DNA of 64,000 nt, taken from positions 124,001 to 188,000 of the forward strand of contig NZ_JAINWL010000001.1 in assembly GCF_021021475.1 (NCBI RefSeq). The letters run 5' to 3'. The notes below the pieces were generated by a model. The model saw only the letters and a list, made by a program, of their open reading frames with translations, did not search any database and was not told where the DNA came from. Origin of the DNA: Citromicrobium bathyomarinum. Lineage in GTDB: Bacteria; Pseudomonadota; Alphaproteobacteria; Sphingomonadales; Sphingomonadaceae. Of the stretch, positions 52,977 to 61,802 are shown one piece after another (position 1 is the first letter of the stretch; the number at the start of each line of letters is the position of its first letter). The translations under genes were made by a program, and so were the position numbers.

Positions 52977-53648
52977 ATGACTGACTGGAAAGAGACGAAG
53001 GCGTGGCTGATCGCGAACGGTTTTGCCGCGCGCGACGAGGCCCTGTGGACCGAGGCGCTGACCCACGGCAGCCTGGGCGAAGGACGCGATTACCAGCGGC
53101 TGGAATTCCTCGGCGACCGCGTGCTCGGCCTCGCGATCGCCGAGTGGCTGTTCGAAAACCAGAACAGCGCGAGCGAAGGCACGCTGGCGCAGCGGCTGAA
53201 CGCGCTGGTCAGCAAGGGTGCCTGCGCAAAGGTCGCCCGCAGCATCGGCGTGCCCGACCACCTGCGGCTGGGCCGGCAGGCGCGCGAGGATGGCGGGGCG
53301 CAAAGCAGCAATATCCTCGGCGATGTGATGGAATCGCTGCTCGGCGCGCAACTGCGCGAGGATGGCTTTGAAAGCGCGCGGGCGCTGGTGCGTGCGCTGT
53401 GGCGCGACGCGGTCGAAGGCGATGCGGGCCGGGCCAAGCATCCCAAGTCCGCGCTACAGGAATGGGCTGCGGGCAACCGCCGCCGCCCTCCCGAATACGC
53501 GCTGATCGACCGCTCCGGCCCCGATCACGCGGCGCGCTTTACCGTGCGCGTCTCGGTGAAGAATGTCGGCGATGCGGAAGCGACCGCTAACAGCAAGCAG
53601 GAAGCCGAGACGGCGGCGGCAAAAGCGTTTATGGAGCAGTATGGCTGA
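52977..53648 (+). CDS. rnc: ribonuclease III
   Basis: 223 aa. The RNase III signature LEFLGDRVLGL (about 42-52) and the second metal site EALTHGSLG/..GDVMESLLGA are intact. A dsRNA-binding domain ends the protein (KSALQEWAAGNRRRPPEYALID...AAAKAFMEQYG). Processes rRNA and other double-stranded RNA. It starts 13 bases after lepB. Confidence 0.96.
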   Translation: MTDWKETKAWLIANGFAARDEALWTEALTHGSLGEGRDYQRLEFLGDRVLGLAIAEWLFENQNSASEGTLAQRLNALVSKGACAKVARSIGVPDHLRLGRQAREDGGAQSSNILGDVMESLLGAQLREDGFESARALVRALWRDAVEGDAGRAKHPKSALQEWAAGNRRRPPEYALIDRSGPDHAARFTVRVSVKNVGDAEATANSKQEAETAAAKAFMEQYG

Positions 53649-53671
53649 CCGCTTCGACTCCCCTGTCTGTG

Positions 53672-53755
53672 CAGGAGATTGGCGGGGGTGGATATACCAC
53701 CCCGCGAAGTGTGGGGCACACCTCCACCCGACCTCCCCTGAAGGGGAGCAGAAAA
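53672..53755. repeat. intergenic palindromic region between rnc and era
   Basis: Contains hairpin pieces: GGGGGTGGATATACCACCCC, CCTCCACCCGACCTCCCCTGAAGGGGAG. It resembles the CCTCTCCCC repeats in composition and layout but is not identical. It ends beside the era Shine-Dalgarno and could shape era translation. Confidence 0.5.
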
Positions 53756-53761
53756 GGTTCT

Positions 53762-54676
53762 ATGACTGATACATCTACCAAATGCGGCGTCGTCGCCGTG
53801 CTCGGCGCTCCGAACGCCGGCAAATCCACGCTGGTCAACGCACTGGTCGGCCAGAAGGTCGCGATCGTCAGCGCCAAGGCGCAGACCACCCGCGCGCGGA
53901 TGCTCGGCATCGCCTTGCACGAGAACGACGACGCCAACACGCAGATGATCCTGGTCGACACGCCCGGCATCTTCGCGCCCAAGCGGCGGCTCGACCGCGC
54001 GATGGTCAGCGCAGCGTGGGAAGGCGCGGAAAGTGCGGATGCGGTGCTGCTGCTGGTCGACCCGATCAAGCAGCGCCGACACGAGCTGGAGCCGCTGATC
54101 GAACAGCTTGCCCAGCGGCCCGAGAAGAAGATCCTCGTCCTCAACAAGGTCGACATCGCCAAGAAGGAACCGCTACTGGCGCTGGCGCAGGAGCTTTCGA
54201 CCAAGGTCGACTTCGCGGAGATCTATTTCATCTCCGCGCTGACCGGCGACGGGGTGACTGAGCTGAAAGACGCGCTCGCCGCCGAGATGCCCGAGGGTGA
54301 GTGGATGTACCCGGAAGACCAGGTCTCCGACGCCTCCGAACGCCTGCTCGCCACGGAAATCACCCGCGAGCAGCTCTATCGCCAGCTCCACGAGGAACTG
54401 CCCTACGACTCCATGGTGCGGCCCGAGAAATATGTCGAACGCAAGGATGGCAGCGTCGAGATCCACCAGCAGATCATCGTCGCGCGCGACAACCAGCGGA
54501 TGATCGTGCTCGGCAAGGGTGGCAGCAAGATCAAGTCGATCGGTCAGGCGGCGCGCGAGGAACTCAGTGAGTTGCTTGGTCGCAAGGTCCACCTGTTCCT
54601 GCACGTCAAGGCGACGGAAAACTGGGCTGAGGACAAGGAAATGTTCGAGGAAATGGGGCTCGACTGGACCAAGTAG
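53762..54676 (+). CDS. era: GTPase Era
   Basis: 304 aa, essential GTPase for 30S maturation. G1 GAPNAGKST (15-23), G3 DTPG, G4 NKVD, and C-terminal KH domain with RMIVLGKGGSKIKSIGQAAREEL. The start MTDTSTKCGVVAVLGAPNAG was chosen over an in-frame ATG 31 codons upstream inside the palindromic repeat. Confidence 0.96.
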   Translation: MTDTSTKCGVVAVLGAPNAGKSTLVNALVGQKVAIVSAKAQTTRARMLGIALHENDDANTQMILVDTPGIFAPKRRLDRAMVSAAWEGAESADAVLLLVDPIKQRRHELEPLIEQLAQRPEKKILVLNKVDIAKKEPLLALAQELSTKVDFAEIYFISALTGDGVTELKDALAAEMPEGEWMYPEDQVSDASERLLATEITREQLYRQLHEELPYDSMVRPEKYVERKDGSVEIHQQIIVARDNQRMIVLGKGGSKIKSIGQAAREELSELLGRKVHLFLHVKATENWAEDKEMFEEMGLDWTK

Positions 54677-54817
54677 GGGCAGCCCCGCGCCTTGCCCGCG
54701 CGGAACAAAGGCATTCAGCTCTCGTCTCCGTCAGATCGGTATGAAAGCCATGACGTCTCGACCGGATGGACCGGGCGGGATAGCCATTGCTGCAATCCAG
54801 TTATTGGAGATCTGACC

Positions 54818-55255
54818 TTGCGCACCCTTGCTAGTCTCACCGGCGTTGCCGCCGCCACACTCTCGCTGTCGGCCTGTGCGCCCTACCCCGATGAGCCGGG
54901 CGATACGCCCCCGGCTGCGGGATGCCCCGCCTACAAGGCGCGCGACTTCAAGGCGTGGATCGATACCATGCCCGGACCCGGCGCGCGCCCGACGCTGCAC
55001 ATCACCGGCGAAGTCGACATGCCCACGCCCGGCTATTCGGTGAAGCTGGTGGCAGGCCCCGCCGACCGCATGCAGCCGCCCGGCTGGCGCTTCCAGCTGG
55101 ATGCCAGGAAGCCCGACGGCATGGTGACACAGGTCATCACCCCCACCCCCGTGCGCTTCGACGGCCCGACCCCCTACCCCCAGATCCGCGAGATCATCAT
55201 CACATGCGGCGGTGAGGCACTGGCGAGGATCGAGGATGTGCCGGTGGTGCAGTAA
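54818..55255 (+). CDS. predicted lipoprotein of unknown function
   Basis: 145 aa from a TTG with GGAG eight bases upstream. Lipobox LSLSAC near residue 15. Mature part: TPPAAGCPAYKARDFKAWIDTMPGPGARPTLHITGEVDMPTPGYSVKLVAG, then a beta-rich domain ending IIITCGGEALARIEDVPVVQ. Not recognised. An upstream ATG in frame gives a much longer polar leader without a Shine-Dalgarno, so TTG is preferred. Confidence 0.65.
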   Translation: MRTLASLTGVAAATLSLSACAPYPDEPGDTPPAAGCPAYKARDFKAWIDTMPGPGARPTLHITGEVDMPTPGYSVKLVAGPADRMQPPGWRFQLDARKPDGMVTQVITPTPVRFDGPTPYPQIREIIITCGGEALARIEDVPVVQ

Positions 55256-55274
55256 GGCGTCTCGGTCGCTCCGA

Positions 55275-55724
55275 TTATCGGAGCGACCGGTCCTGCGCGT
55301 CTATGCGCGCTAAAAAAGCTTCTATCTCTGGATTGGTGAATTCCCTCACCGAATCTTCGGATCGACCGAAGTGATCAAATTCGCCCGCATCGAATGCATC
55401 ATACACCTCCTGCCAGGCTTGGGGGGTATCGATGGTGGATGCGCCCGGCTGAAGTTGAATCATCAGCTCCAGCATATCGGTATCGATAGCGTTTGCGATC
55501 CAATCCGCAGTCTCGTAGTCGAGTTCGCCGGCGTGGTAGCGCCTCGCCAACAGCACCGCGACGGCATCGAAAGCAGCAATCGCGAAGTCTTTGGATTTCC
55601 TTAGTGGTTCGATCCGTCCCACATCGACGCCTCCGAACGCCGCGAGGTCACTTTGGACGCCAGCGAGGTACTCTTCCGCGACCGCTGTTGCTTCAGGGAC
55701 CAGCACCACCACCCACCTCACCAC
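55275..55724 (-). CDS. hypothetical cytoplasmic protein
   Basis: 149 aa, GTG start directly after the stop of the 60-aa gene on the same strand. Helical, acidic: EEYLAGVQSDLAAFGGVDVG, FDAVAVLLARRYHAGELDYETADWIANAIDTDMLELMI. No known family. Lower GC than topA. Possibly the tail of the topA operon. Confidence 0.6.
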   Translation of the reverse strand: MVRWVVVLVPEATAVAEEYLAGVQSDLAAFGGVDVGRIEPLRKSKDFAIAAFDAVAVLLARRYHAGELDYETADWIANAIDTDMLELMIQLQPGASTIDTPQAWQEVYDAFDAGEFDHFGRSEDSVREFTNPEIEAFLARIDAQDRSLR

Positions 55725-55725
55725 G

Positions 55726-55908
55726 TTACCGCTTCTTCGCGATCGCGATCTTGTTCTTCTTCGCGAAATCCTTGGTCGATTCCTCGCTGCGGTTCAGCGC
55801 CTTGGCGATCTGCTTGAGGCCCTGGCCCTTGGAGGCGAGCGTCTTCAGCTGCCCCGCCTCCTCGCCCGTCCAGGGCTGCTTGTGCCGCTCGAACTTGTCC
55901 TTCGCCAT
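55726..55908 (-). CDS. 60-aa basic helical protein
   Basis: MAKDKFERHKQPWTGEEAGQLKTLASKG, then GLKQIAKALNRSEESTKDFAKKNKI. Basic with a helix-turn-helix-like rhythm (W-E-L, L-I-A-L-R-S), recalling a Myb/SANT-like or sigma-like module. Its ATG overlaps the topA stop by one base, so it is coupled to topA. Likely nucleic-acid-binding; unverified. Confidence 0.65.
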   Translation of the reverse strand: MAKDKFERHKQPWTGEEAGQLKTLASKGQGLKQIAKALNRSEESTKDFAKKNKIAIAKKR

Positions 55909-58496
55909 CAGTCGTCCGCCTTCTTGGCGGCGGCTTTCTTAGCAGGTGCCTTCTTCGCTGCGGGCTTCTTGGCCGCCGCTTTCTTGGCCGGAGCCTTCTT
56001 CTTGGGCGCTGCCTTTTTCTTCTTCGCCGGTCCCTTGGCGGCGCGGGCGTTGATCAGTTCGATCGCCTGCTCCTCGGTCACATCCTCGGGCTTCACATCC
56101 TTGGGAATGGTCGCGTTGGTCGTGCCGTCGGTGACGTAAGGGCCGTAGCGGCCGGGCATCACCTTCATTTCGGCCTCGGAGGTCGGATGCTTGCCCAGCA
56201 CCTTGATCGGCTCCGCCTTGGCGCGCCCGCGGCCGCCCTTCTGCGCCGCTTCGGCGAGCATGGTGACCGCGGCGTTCATGCCCGTTTCGAACACGTCGGC
56301 GGTGGTGGTGAGCTTGGCGTACTTGCCATCGTGCCGCAGATACGGGCCGTAACGCCCTATACTCGCTTCGATATCCTGACCGGTCTCCGGGTGCTGACCG
56401 ACGATGCGCGGGAGCGAGAGCAGTTTGAGCGCCATCTCCAGGTCCAGCTCGGGCACATCCTTGGGAATGCTCGCGCGCTTGGCTTCCTTGCCCTCGCCCA
56501 GTTGCAGGTACGGGCCGAAACGGCCCGTCTTGCGCTCGACCGGCAGGCCCGTTTCCGGGTCGTTGCCCAGCACCGCATCCTCGGCGACTTCGTCCGCATC
56601 CGAACCCGGCTGCGCGAAGCGGCGGGTGAACTTGCACTCGGGGTAGTTCTCGCACGCCACAAACGCACCGAAGCGCCCGCCACGCAGGTGCAAGCGGCCA
56701 CCGGCGCGCCCTTCCTGGTCGCACAGCGGGCAGAAGCGCGGGTCCTTGCCGTCGGCGCGTTCGGGGAAGAGGTAGTCGGACAGGAACGTGTCGAGCACCG
56801 CCGTGATGTCCGACGGCTTCTGCTCCATCACCTCGTCCGACTTGGGCTTGAAGTCCTTCCAGAACGCTTCGAGGATCGCCTTCCACTCGGCGCGCCCGCC
56901 GGACACGTCGTCGAGCTCTTCCTCCATCCCCGCGGTGAAGTCGTAGGCGACATAGGTGGGGAAGAAGCGTTCGAGGAAGGCGGTCAGCAGACGGCCCGAT
57001 TCCTCGGCGAAGAAGCGGTTCTTCTCGATCCGGACATATTCGCGATCGCGCAGCGTCTGGATGGTGGAGGCGTAGGTCGACGGGCGCCCGATGCCCAGCT
57101 CCTCCAGCTGCTTGACCAGCGATGCTTCGGAATAGCGCGGCGGCGGCTGGGTGAAGTGCTGGTTCGCCTCGACAGACTTGCGCGCCGGGGCATCGCCTTC
57201 GCGCATGTGCGGCAGCAGGCCGCCGTCCTCGTCGTCCTTGTCGTCGAAGCTTTCCTGGTAGACCGCGAGGAAGCCGGGGAACTTCACCACCTGGCCGGTC
57301 GCGCGAAGCGAGTGCTGCCCGCTGCCCTCGGTCAGCGTGACCGTGGTGCGTTCGAGCTGCGCGGTCGCCATCTGGCTTGCGAGCGCGCGCTTGAAGATCA
57401 GGTCGTACAGGCGCGCCTCGTCGCCCGAGCCCGCCTTGTCCTTGCGGAAGTCGGTCGGCCGGATGGCTTCGTGCGCTTCCTGAGCATTCTTCGCCTTGGT
57501 CTTGTAATAGCGCGGTTGTTCCGGGCGATACTCGGCGGAGTAACGATCGGTGATCGCATCGCGGCAGGCGTCGATGGCGCTCTGGTCCATCTGCACGCCG
57601 TCAGTACGCATGTAGGTGATCGCGCCCGCTTCGTAGAGCGACTGCGCGCACCGCATCGTGTGGCTGGCGGAGAAGCCGAGCTTGCGCGCCGCCTCCTGCT
57701 GCAGGGTCGAGGTGGTGAACGGCGGCGCGGGATTGCGCTTGACCGGCTTGGTCTCGATCCCCTCGACCGTGAAGCGCCCTTCCTCGACCGCCGTCTTGGC
57801 GGCCATGGCGCCGCCCTCGTCACCCAGCGTCATCTTGTCGAGCCTCTTGCCGTCGAGCTTTACCAGCCGCGCGGTGAACGGCGTGCCGTCCTGCTCGAAA
57901 TTGGCGATGATGCTCCAGTATTCCTCGGCCTTGAACGCCTCGATCTCACGCTCGCGGTCGACGATGATGCGCAGCGCGACCGACTGCACACGGCCCGCCG
58001 ACTTCGCACCGGGCAGCTTGCGCCACAGCACCGGGCTGAGCGTGAAGCCGAACAGGTAATCGAGCGCGCGGCGCGCCAGATAGGCGTCGATCAGATCCTG
58101 GTCGAGCGCGCGCGGCTTCTTCATCGCCTCGGTCACCGCGCCCTTGGTGATCGCGTTGAAGGTCACCCGGTCGACCTTCGTGGGCAGGCTTTTACGCTTC
58201 TTGAGCATGTCCAGCACGTGCCAGCTGATCGCCTCCCCTTCGCGGTCAGGGTCAGTCGCGAGAACGAGGCGGTCGGCGTTCTTCGCGGCATCGGCGATCG
58301 CCTTGACCTGCGCACGCTTGCGCTGATCGGAGTAGATTTCCCAGTCCATCGCGAAATCTTCGTCCGGGCGCACGCTGCCGTCCTTGGGCGGCAGATCGCG
58401 GATGTGGCCGTAGGAGGCGAGAACCTTGAAGTCCTTGCCGAGATATTTCTCGATGGTTTTCGCCTTTGCGGGCGATTCGACGATGACCAGTTGCAT
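55908..58496 (-). CDS. topA: DNA topoisomerase I
   Basis: 862 aa, type IA. N-terminal Toprim (VIVESPAKAKTIEKYLG, DPDREGEAISWH), active-site Tyr in YMRTDGVQ, a zinc-ribbon region (CPLCDQEGRAGGRLHLRGG..CENYPECKF), and three repeat modules with ETG.....R.G.YG-like cores (TGLPVERKTGRFGPYLQLG, TGQDIEASIGRYGPYLRHD, SEAEMKVMPGRYGPYVTDG). The C-terminus is a Lys/Ala/Pro tail of about 40 residues, DNA-binding in character. Relaxes negative supercoils. Confidence 0.96.
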   Translation of the reverse strand: MQLVIVESPAKAKTIEKYLGKDFKVLASYGHIRDLPPKDGSVRPDEDFAMDWEIYSDQRKRAQVKAIADAAKNADRLVLATDPDREGEAISWHVLDMLKKRKSLPTKVDRVTFNAITKGAVTEAMKKPRALDQDLIDAYLARRALDYLFGFTLSPVLWRKLPGAKSAGRVQSVALRIIVDREREIEAFKAEEYWSIIANFEQDGTPFTARLVKLDGKRLDKMTLGDEGGAMAAKTAVEEGRFTVEGIETKPVKRNPAPPFTTSTLQQEAARKLGFSASHTMRCAQSLYEAGAITYMRTDGVQMDQSAIDACRDAITDRYSAEYRPEQPRYYKTKAKNAQEAHEAIRPTDFRKDKAGSGDEARLYDLIFKRALASQMATAQLERTTVTLTEGSGQHSLRATGQVVKFPGFLAVYQESFDDKDDEDGGLLPHMREGDAPARKSVEANQHFTQPPPRYSEASLVKQLEELGIGRPSTYASTIQTLRDREYVRIEKNRFFAEESGRLLTAFLERFFPTYVAYDFTAGMEEELDDVSGGRAEWKAILEAFWKDFKPKSDEVMEQKPSDITAVLDTFLSDYLFPERADGKDPRFCPLCDQEGRAGGRLHLRGGRFGAFVACENYPECKFTRRFAQPGSDADEVAEDAVLGNDPETGLPVERKTGRFGPYLQLGEGKEAKRASIPKDVPELDLEMALKLLSLPRIVGQHPETGQDIEASIGRYGPYLRHDGKYAKLTTTADVFETGMNAAVTMLAEAAQKGGRGRAKAEPIKVLGKHPTSEAEMKVMPGRYGPYVTDGTTNATIPKDVKPEDVTEEQAIELINARAAKGPAKKKKAAPKKKAPAKKAAAKKPAAKKAPAKKAAAKKADD

Positions 58497-58622
58497 AAGA
58501 GTGGGGGCGTTCCTTCACGTGTACGTACGCGCGAGAGTGGGAATCGGCTAGGCGGTTCGTCAAGGAGTGTTTAGGAATTGCTGGCCGCGCACTGGGCGGC
58601 GAGGCATTCAGGAGCGGGAGCG

Positions 58623-59096
58623 ATGGGATTGGACCTGATTGGCATAGCGGCGCTAAGTTCAGTGACGACCGTGGCAGCGTTTATCGCGATTGCAAAAATC
58701 TTCGGAAAATCCCTTCTTGAAAACGCAGTGCGTCATCAATTCGATTTGGCACTAGAAGACTATCGAAATGAGCAAGAGATCAAGGCAAAAGCGGAGAAGA
58801 TCGCCGAATATCTCGCTATCGCTTGTGACCTAAATGATAAGAGCTCTGAGGAAGATTATCGCGCGGCAACCCGACTCGCTTTCGAGCTCTATATTTATCT
58901 TCCCGCTGACATATATAGATCGCTAGTCTCCTCCCACCGACCCGGGGGAAACTTCTCCGACGCACTTATCAAGGCCCGGACCTACCTCTTGGATGAAAAT
59001 GAACCGAGCTTAACTGCAGATGATCTCATGCGTCACGCCTCGCCAGAGGTTATTGCTGAGTTGCGAAGAGGGCCAGCCTCCCCGAGCAAGAATTGA
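58623..59096 (+). CDS. membrane-anchored hypothetical protein, low GC
   Basis: 157 aa from ATG with a GGAGCGGGAG Shine-Dalgarno. One hydrophobic segment (about 4-26, DLIGIAALSSVTTVAAFIAIA), then a helical cytoplasmic domain rich in Glu, Lys, Asn (EDYRNEQEIKAKAEKIAEYLAIA). The A+T content is well above neighbours, so recent transfer is likely. No family recognised. Confidence 0.6.
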   Translation: MGLDLIGIAALSSVTTVAAFIAIAKIFGKSLLENAVRHQFDLALEDYRNEQEIKAKAEKIAEYLAIACDLNDKSSEEDYRAATRLAFELYIYLPADIYRSLVSSHRPGGNFSDALIKARTYLLDENEPSLTADDLMRHASPEVIAELRRGPASPSKN

Positions 59097-59180
59097 TCCG
59101 CCCCTTGATCGAATTTTGCTAAGCTAAGTATCTCACGACTTTATCTTTCAGCTCTTATCTTTGCGTTTCTGACACGTCCC

Positions 59181-59924
59181 CTACTCAAACACATCCGCCA
59201 CGCTGGTGTCGGCAGGCGCGACGAGGTGGAACACCGCAATGCTGAAAGCGAAGCTGGCCGCGTTGTTGAATGCCTCGATCAGGCCGGACACGGTCATCGC
59301 AACCCCGAAGAGCGGCGAGAAACCGCCCGACGTCGTGAAGCCTGTCGCTGCGACGATGCCGACGACGATACTGCTCAGCACCGCGAGCCCGATCCACAGG
59401 ACCAGCCCCGCGCCGAAGATCGACCAGCCGCGCCTGCCGGTCGCCTCCCAGCTGGCGCCCAGCGCGCCGGTAATGCCCTTGTAGCCGCTCAGCAGAAAGC
59501 CGTTGGCGGCCGACCAGCGGACCAGCAGGATCAGCCCGGGGATGACCAGCAGTACGAAGCCGATCATCAGCCCGATCATCGCGAGGACCGACATCGCAAC
59601 ATAGCTCAGCAGGTTGCCGCCGCGCGCTGGTCGCCCGATCTGCTCCAGCATCTGCCGCAGCAGGAAGAACGCCGCGACGACGTAGAGTACCAGCCCGAGC
59701 AGTTGATACAGCACGGCTGCAAGGCCGAGTGTTTGGGCATTCAGCACTCCGCTGCGGATGCCGACGGAGAAGACATTGTCGTCCATCTCGGCCAGCCCCG
59801 CGAGCCCGCCGATCCCGTTGAACAGCCCCAGCACCACCACGTAGATCAGCACTGCGCGGCCCGCCGCGCCGATCACGTCGACCGTCTGGCTCAAAATTCC
59901 ACTTACGTCGGCTTCCCGTTCCAT
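59181..59924 (-). CDS. polytopic membrane protein
   Basis: 247 aa, six or seven hydrophobic helices (about 18-40, 66-88, 105-135, 155-180, 185-205, 210-235). Segments such as AGLVLWIGLAVLSSIVVGIVAATGF and MIGFVLLVIPGLILLVRWSAANGFLL resemble the glycerophosphodiesterase-type membrane domain families, but I cannot assign one. Function unknown. Confidence 0.7.
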   Translation of the reverse strand: MEREADVSGILSQTVDVIGAAGRAVLIYVVVLGLFNGIGGLAGLAEMDDNVFSVGIRSGVLNAQTLGLAAVLYQLLGLVLYVVAAFFLLRQMLEQIGRPARGGNLLSYVAMSVLAMIGLMIGFVLLVIPGLILLVRWSAANGFLLSGYKGITGALGASWEATGRRGWSIFGAGLVLWIGLAVLSSIVVGIVAATGFTTSGGFSPLFGVAMTVSGLIEAFNNAASFAFSIAVFHLVAPADTSVADVFE

Positions 59925-59979
59925 CGTCGCGTGCCCCCTTTCGCCCGATTTCGCCCGGGGCTTACCGCGAGGGGGAATG

Positions 59980-61071
59980 CTAGGAAAGGCTGACCTTGCC
60001 CCCGGCGTGCCGTTCCAGCCGCCCGGCGATCTCCAGCTCCAGCAGCGCCAGCTGCACGGCGGCGGAGCCTGCGCCGGACTGGCGGATCAGCTCGTCCACC
60101 GAAACCGGCGCGCTGGTGAGAAGCTGCGCGATTTCGGCAGGCTCTGCCTCGGCCAGATCCTCGGGCACGGCTTCGAACGCGGCGGAAGGTTCGCGGAAGG
60201 TGCTGCGCGGCGCGCCGTCGAAAGTGCTGAGCAGTTCGACCACGTCGGACGGCTCCTGCACGAGGACGGCACCCTCGCGGATCAGGTGGTTGCATCCATG
60301 GCTGCGCGCGTCGAGCGGGCTGCCGGGGATCGCCATCACCTCGCGCCCGTATTCGCCCGCCAGCCGCGCGGTGATGAGGCTGCCGGACTTGACCGCCGCC
60401 TCCACCACCAGCGTGCCCAGCGCGAGGCCTGCGATGATCCGGTTGCGGCTGGGGAAGTGGCTGCCGCGCGGCTCGGTGCCCGGCGGCTGCTCGGCGATCA
60501 GCAGGCCTTCGCTGGCGATCCGCTCCTGCAACTCGATGTGCTGCGGCGGATAGGCGATCTCGATCCCGCTCGCGATTACGCCGATGGTGTGCGGCATCGC
60601 GCCTTCATGCGCCGCCCCGTCGATCCCGCGTGCGAGCCCTGAGACGACCAAGAACCCTTCAGCAGACAGTGCCTGAGCGAAATCGCGCGCCAGCTTCACC
60701 GCCGCCGCGCTGGCGTTGCGCGCGCCGACCATCGCCACCACCGGCTTGCTCGCCAGCGACAGGTCGCCCTTGTAGGTGATGATCGGCGGCGCGCCGTCGC
60801 ATTCGGCGAGCGCCTGCGGATAGTCCGGCTGGTCATGGAAGAGGTAACGCGCACCGTGGCGCTTCACCGCGTCGATCTCGCTTCGGACGGCGTCCTGCTT
60901 CGCGAGCGTATAGTGCCCGCCGCCCTTCTTCGCGATGCCGGGCAGAGCCTCGACCGCCGCCTCTCCGCTGCCATAGCGGGCGAGCAGTTGCGCGAAGGAA
61001 ACCGGGCCGATGCGCGGGGATCGCAGCAGGCGGATGCGCGCGAACGCTTCTGCCTGCGACAGCGCGCTCAT
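59980..61071 (-). CDS. dprA: DNA-processing protein DprA
   Basis: 363 aa. Loads RecA on incoming single strands in transformation. N-terminal SAM-like region, Rossmann domain VAMVGARNASAAAVKLARDFAQAL, GLARGIDGAAHEGAM, and EGLLIAEQPPGT...FPSRNRIIAGLA; the C-terminal winged-helix-like DML1 domain ends LLELEIAGRLERHAGG. It overlaps plsY (ATGA). Confidence 0.94.
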   Translation of the reverse strand: MSALSQAEAFARIRLLRSPRIGPVSFAQLLARYGSGEAAVEALPGIAKKGGGHYTLAKQDAVRSEIDAVKRHGARYLFHDQPDYPQALAECDGAPPIITYKGDLSLASKPVVAMVGARNASAAAVKLARDFAQALSAEGFLVVSGLARGIDGAAHEGAMPHTIGVIASGIEIAYPPQHIELQERIASEGLLIAEQPPGTEPRGSHFPSRNRIIAGLALGTLVVEAAVKSGSLITARLAGEYGREVMAIPGSPLDARSHGCNHLIREGAVLVQEPSDVVELLSTFDGAPRSTFREPSAAFEAVPEDLAEAEPAEIAQLLTSAPVSVDELIRQSGAGSAAVQLALLELEIAGRLERHAGGKVSLS

Positions 61072-61679
61072 TTCTTGGCGCCGACCTTGGGTTCCTCACC
61101 CTTGGCGAGCCGCGCGATGTTGGCGCGGTGGAGCCAGATCACCAGCAGCGCGATCAGCACCAGCACCGGCACGAAGGCGGTGTAGCCCAGCAGCGCGGCG
61201 GCGATCGCGGCGCAGACCACCGCGCTCATCCCGGCGAGCGAACTGATCCGCAAGGTCGCGAGAACGCCGATCCAGACCAGCGCGTACGTCAGGCCCAGTG
61301 GCCAGGCGAGACCGAAGCACACGCCCGCATTGGTCGCCACGCCCTTGCCGCCCTTGAACTTGAGCCAGGCGGGGAAGCAGTGGCCGATGACTGCGAACAG
61401 CGCCGCGACAGGCACCGGACCGTAGGCCGCCTCCGGCATCAGATCGGGCTGGTCGAACAGCGAGCGCGCGATCAGCACCGGCGCGAGGCCTTTCGCCAGA
61501 TCGAGCAGCAGCGTCGCCGCCGCCAGCTTCTTGCTGCCGGTGCGCAGAACATTCGTGGCGCCGATATTGCCGCTGCCCTGCGCGCGGACATCGCCCAGCC
61601 CCGCCGCGCGGGTGAGCAGGTAGCCGAAGGGAATCGAACCGAGGAGGTAGCCGAGCGCGGCAGCGAGCAAAACGTCCAT
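61068..61679 (-). CDS. plsY: glycerol-3-phosphate acyltransferase PlsY
   Basis: 203 aa, five to six membrane helices. Motifs GSIPFGYLLT, GSGNIGATNVLRTG, GHCFPAWLKFKGGKGVATNAGV. Transfers acyl groups from acyl-phosphate to glycerol 3-phosphate at the start of phospholipid synthesis. ATG chosen at MDVLLAAALGYLLGSIP. Downstream dprA is translationally coupled. Confidence 0.96.
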   Translation of the reverse strand: MDVLLAAALGYLLGSIPFGYLLTRAAGLGDVRAQGSGNIGATNVLRTGSKKLAAATLLLDLAKGLAPVLIARSLFDQPDLMPEAAYGPVPVAALFAVIGHCFPAWLKFKGGKGVATNAGVCFGLAWPLGLTYALVWIGVLATLRISSLAGMSAVVCAAIAAALLGYTAFVPVLVLIALLVIWLHRANIARLAKGEEPKVGAKK

Positions 61680-61802
61680 GCCGGTTCCATAGCCCCTCGG
61701 CGCCGCTTGTCGAAGCCCACACCGCAACCACACCGGATAAATTCGGCGGTACCAGCCGACCGTACCTTGCCCTGAGCATCTCCAGCGGCAATCCTTCGCC
61801 CG

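Noticed and set aside
56187-58574. A 795-codon open frame antisense to topA
   Set aside because: It mirrors the topA codons in high-GC DNA; no start signal and no known family. The sense strand encodes a full topoisomerase.
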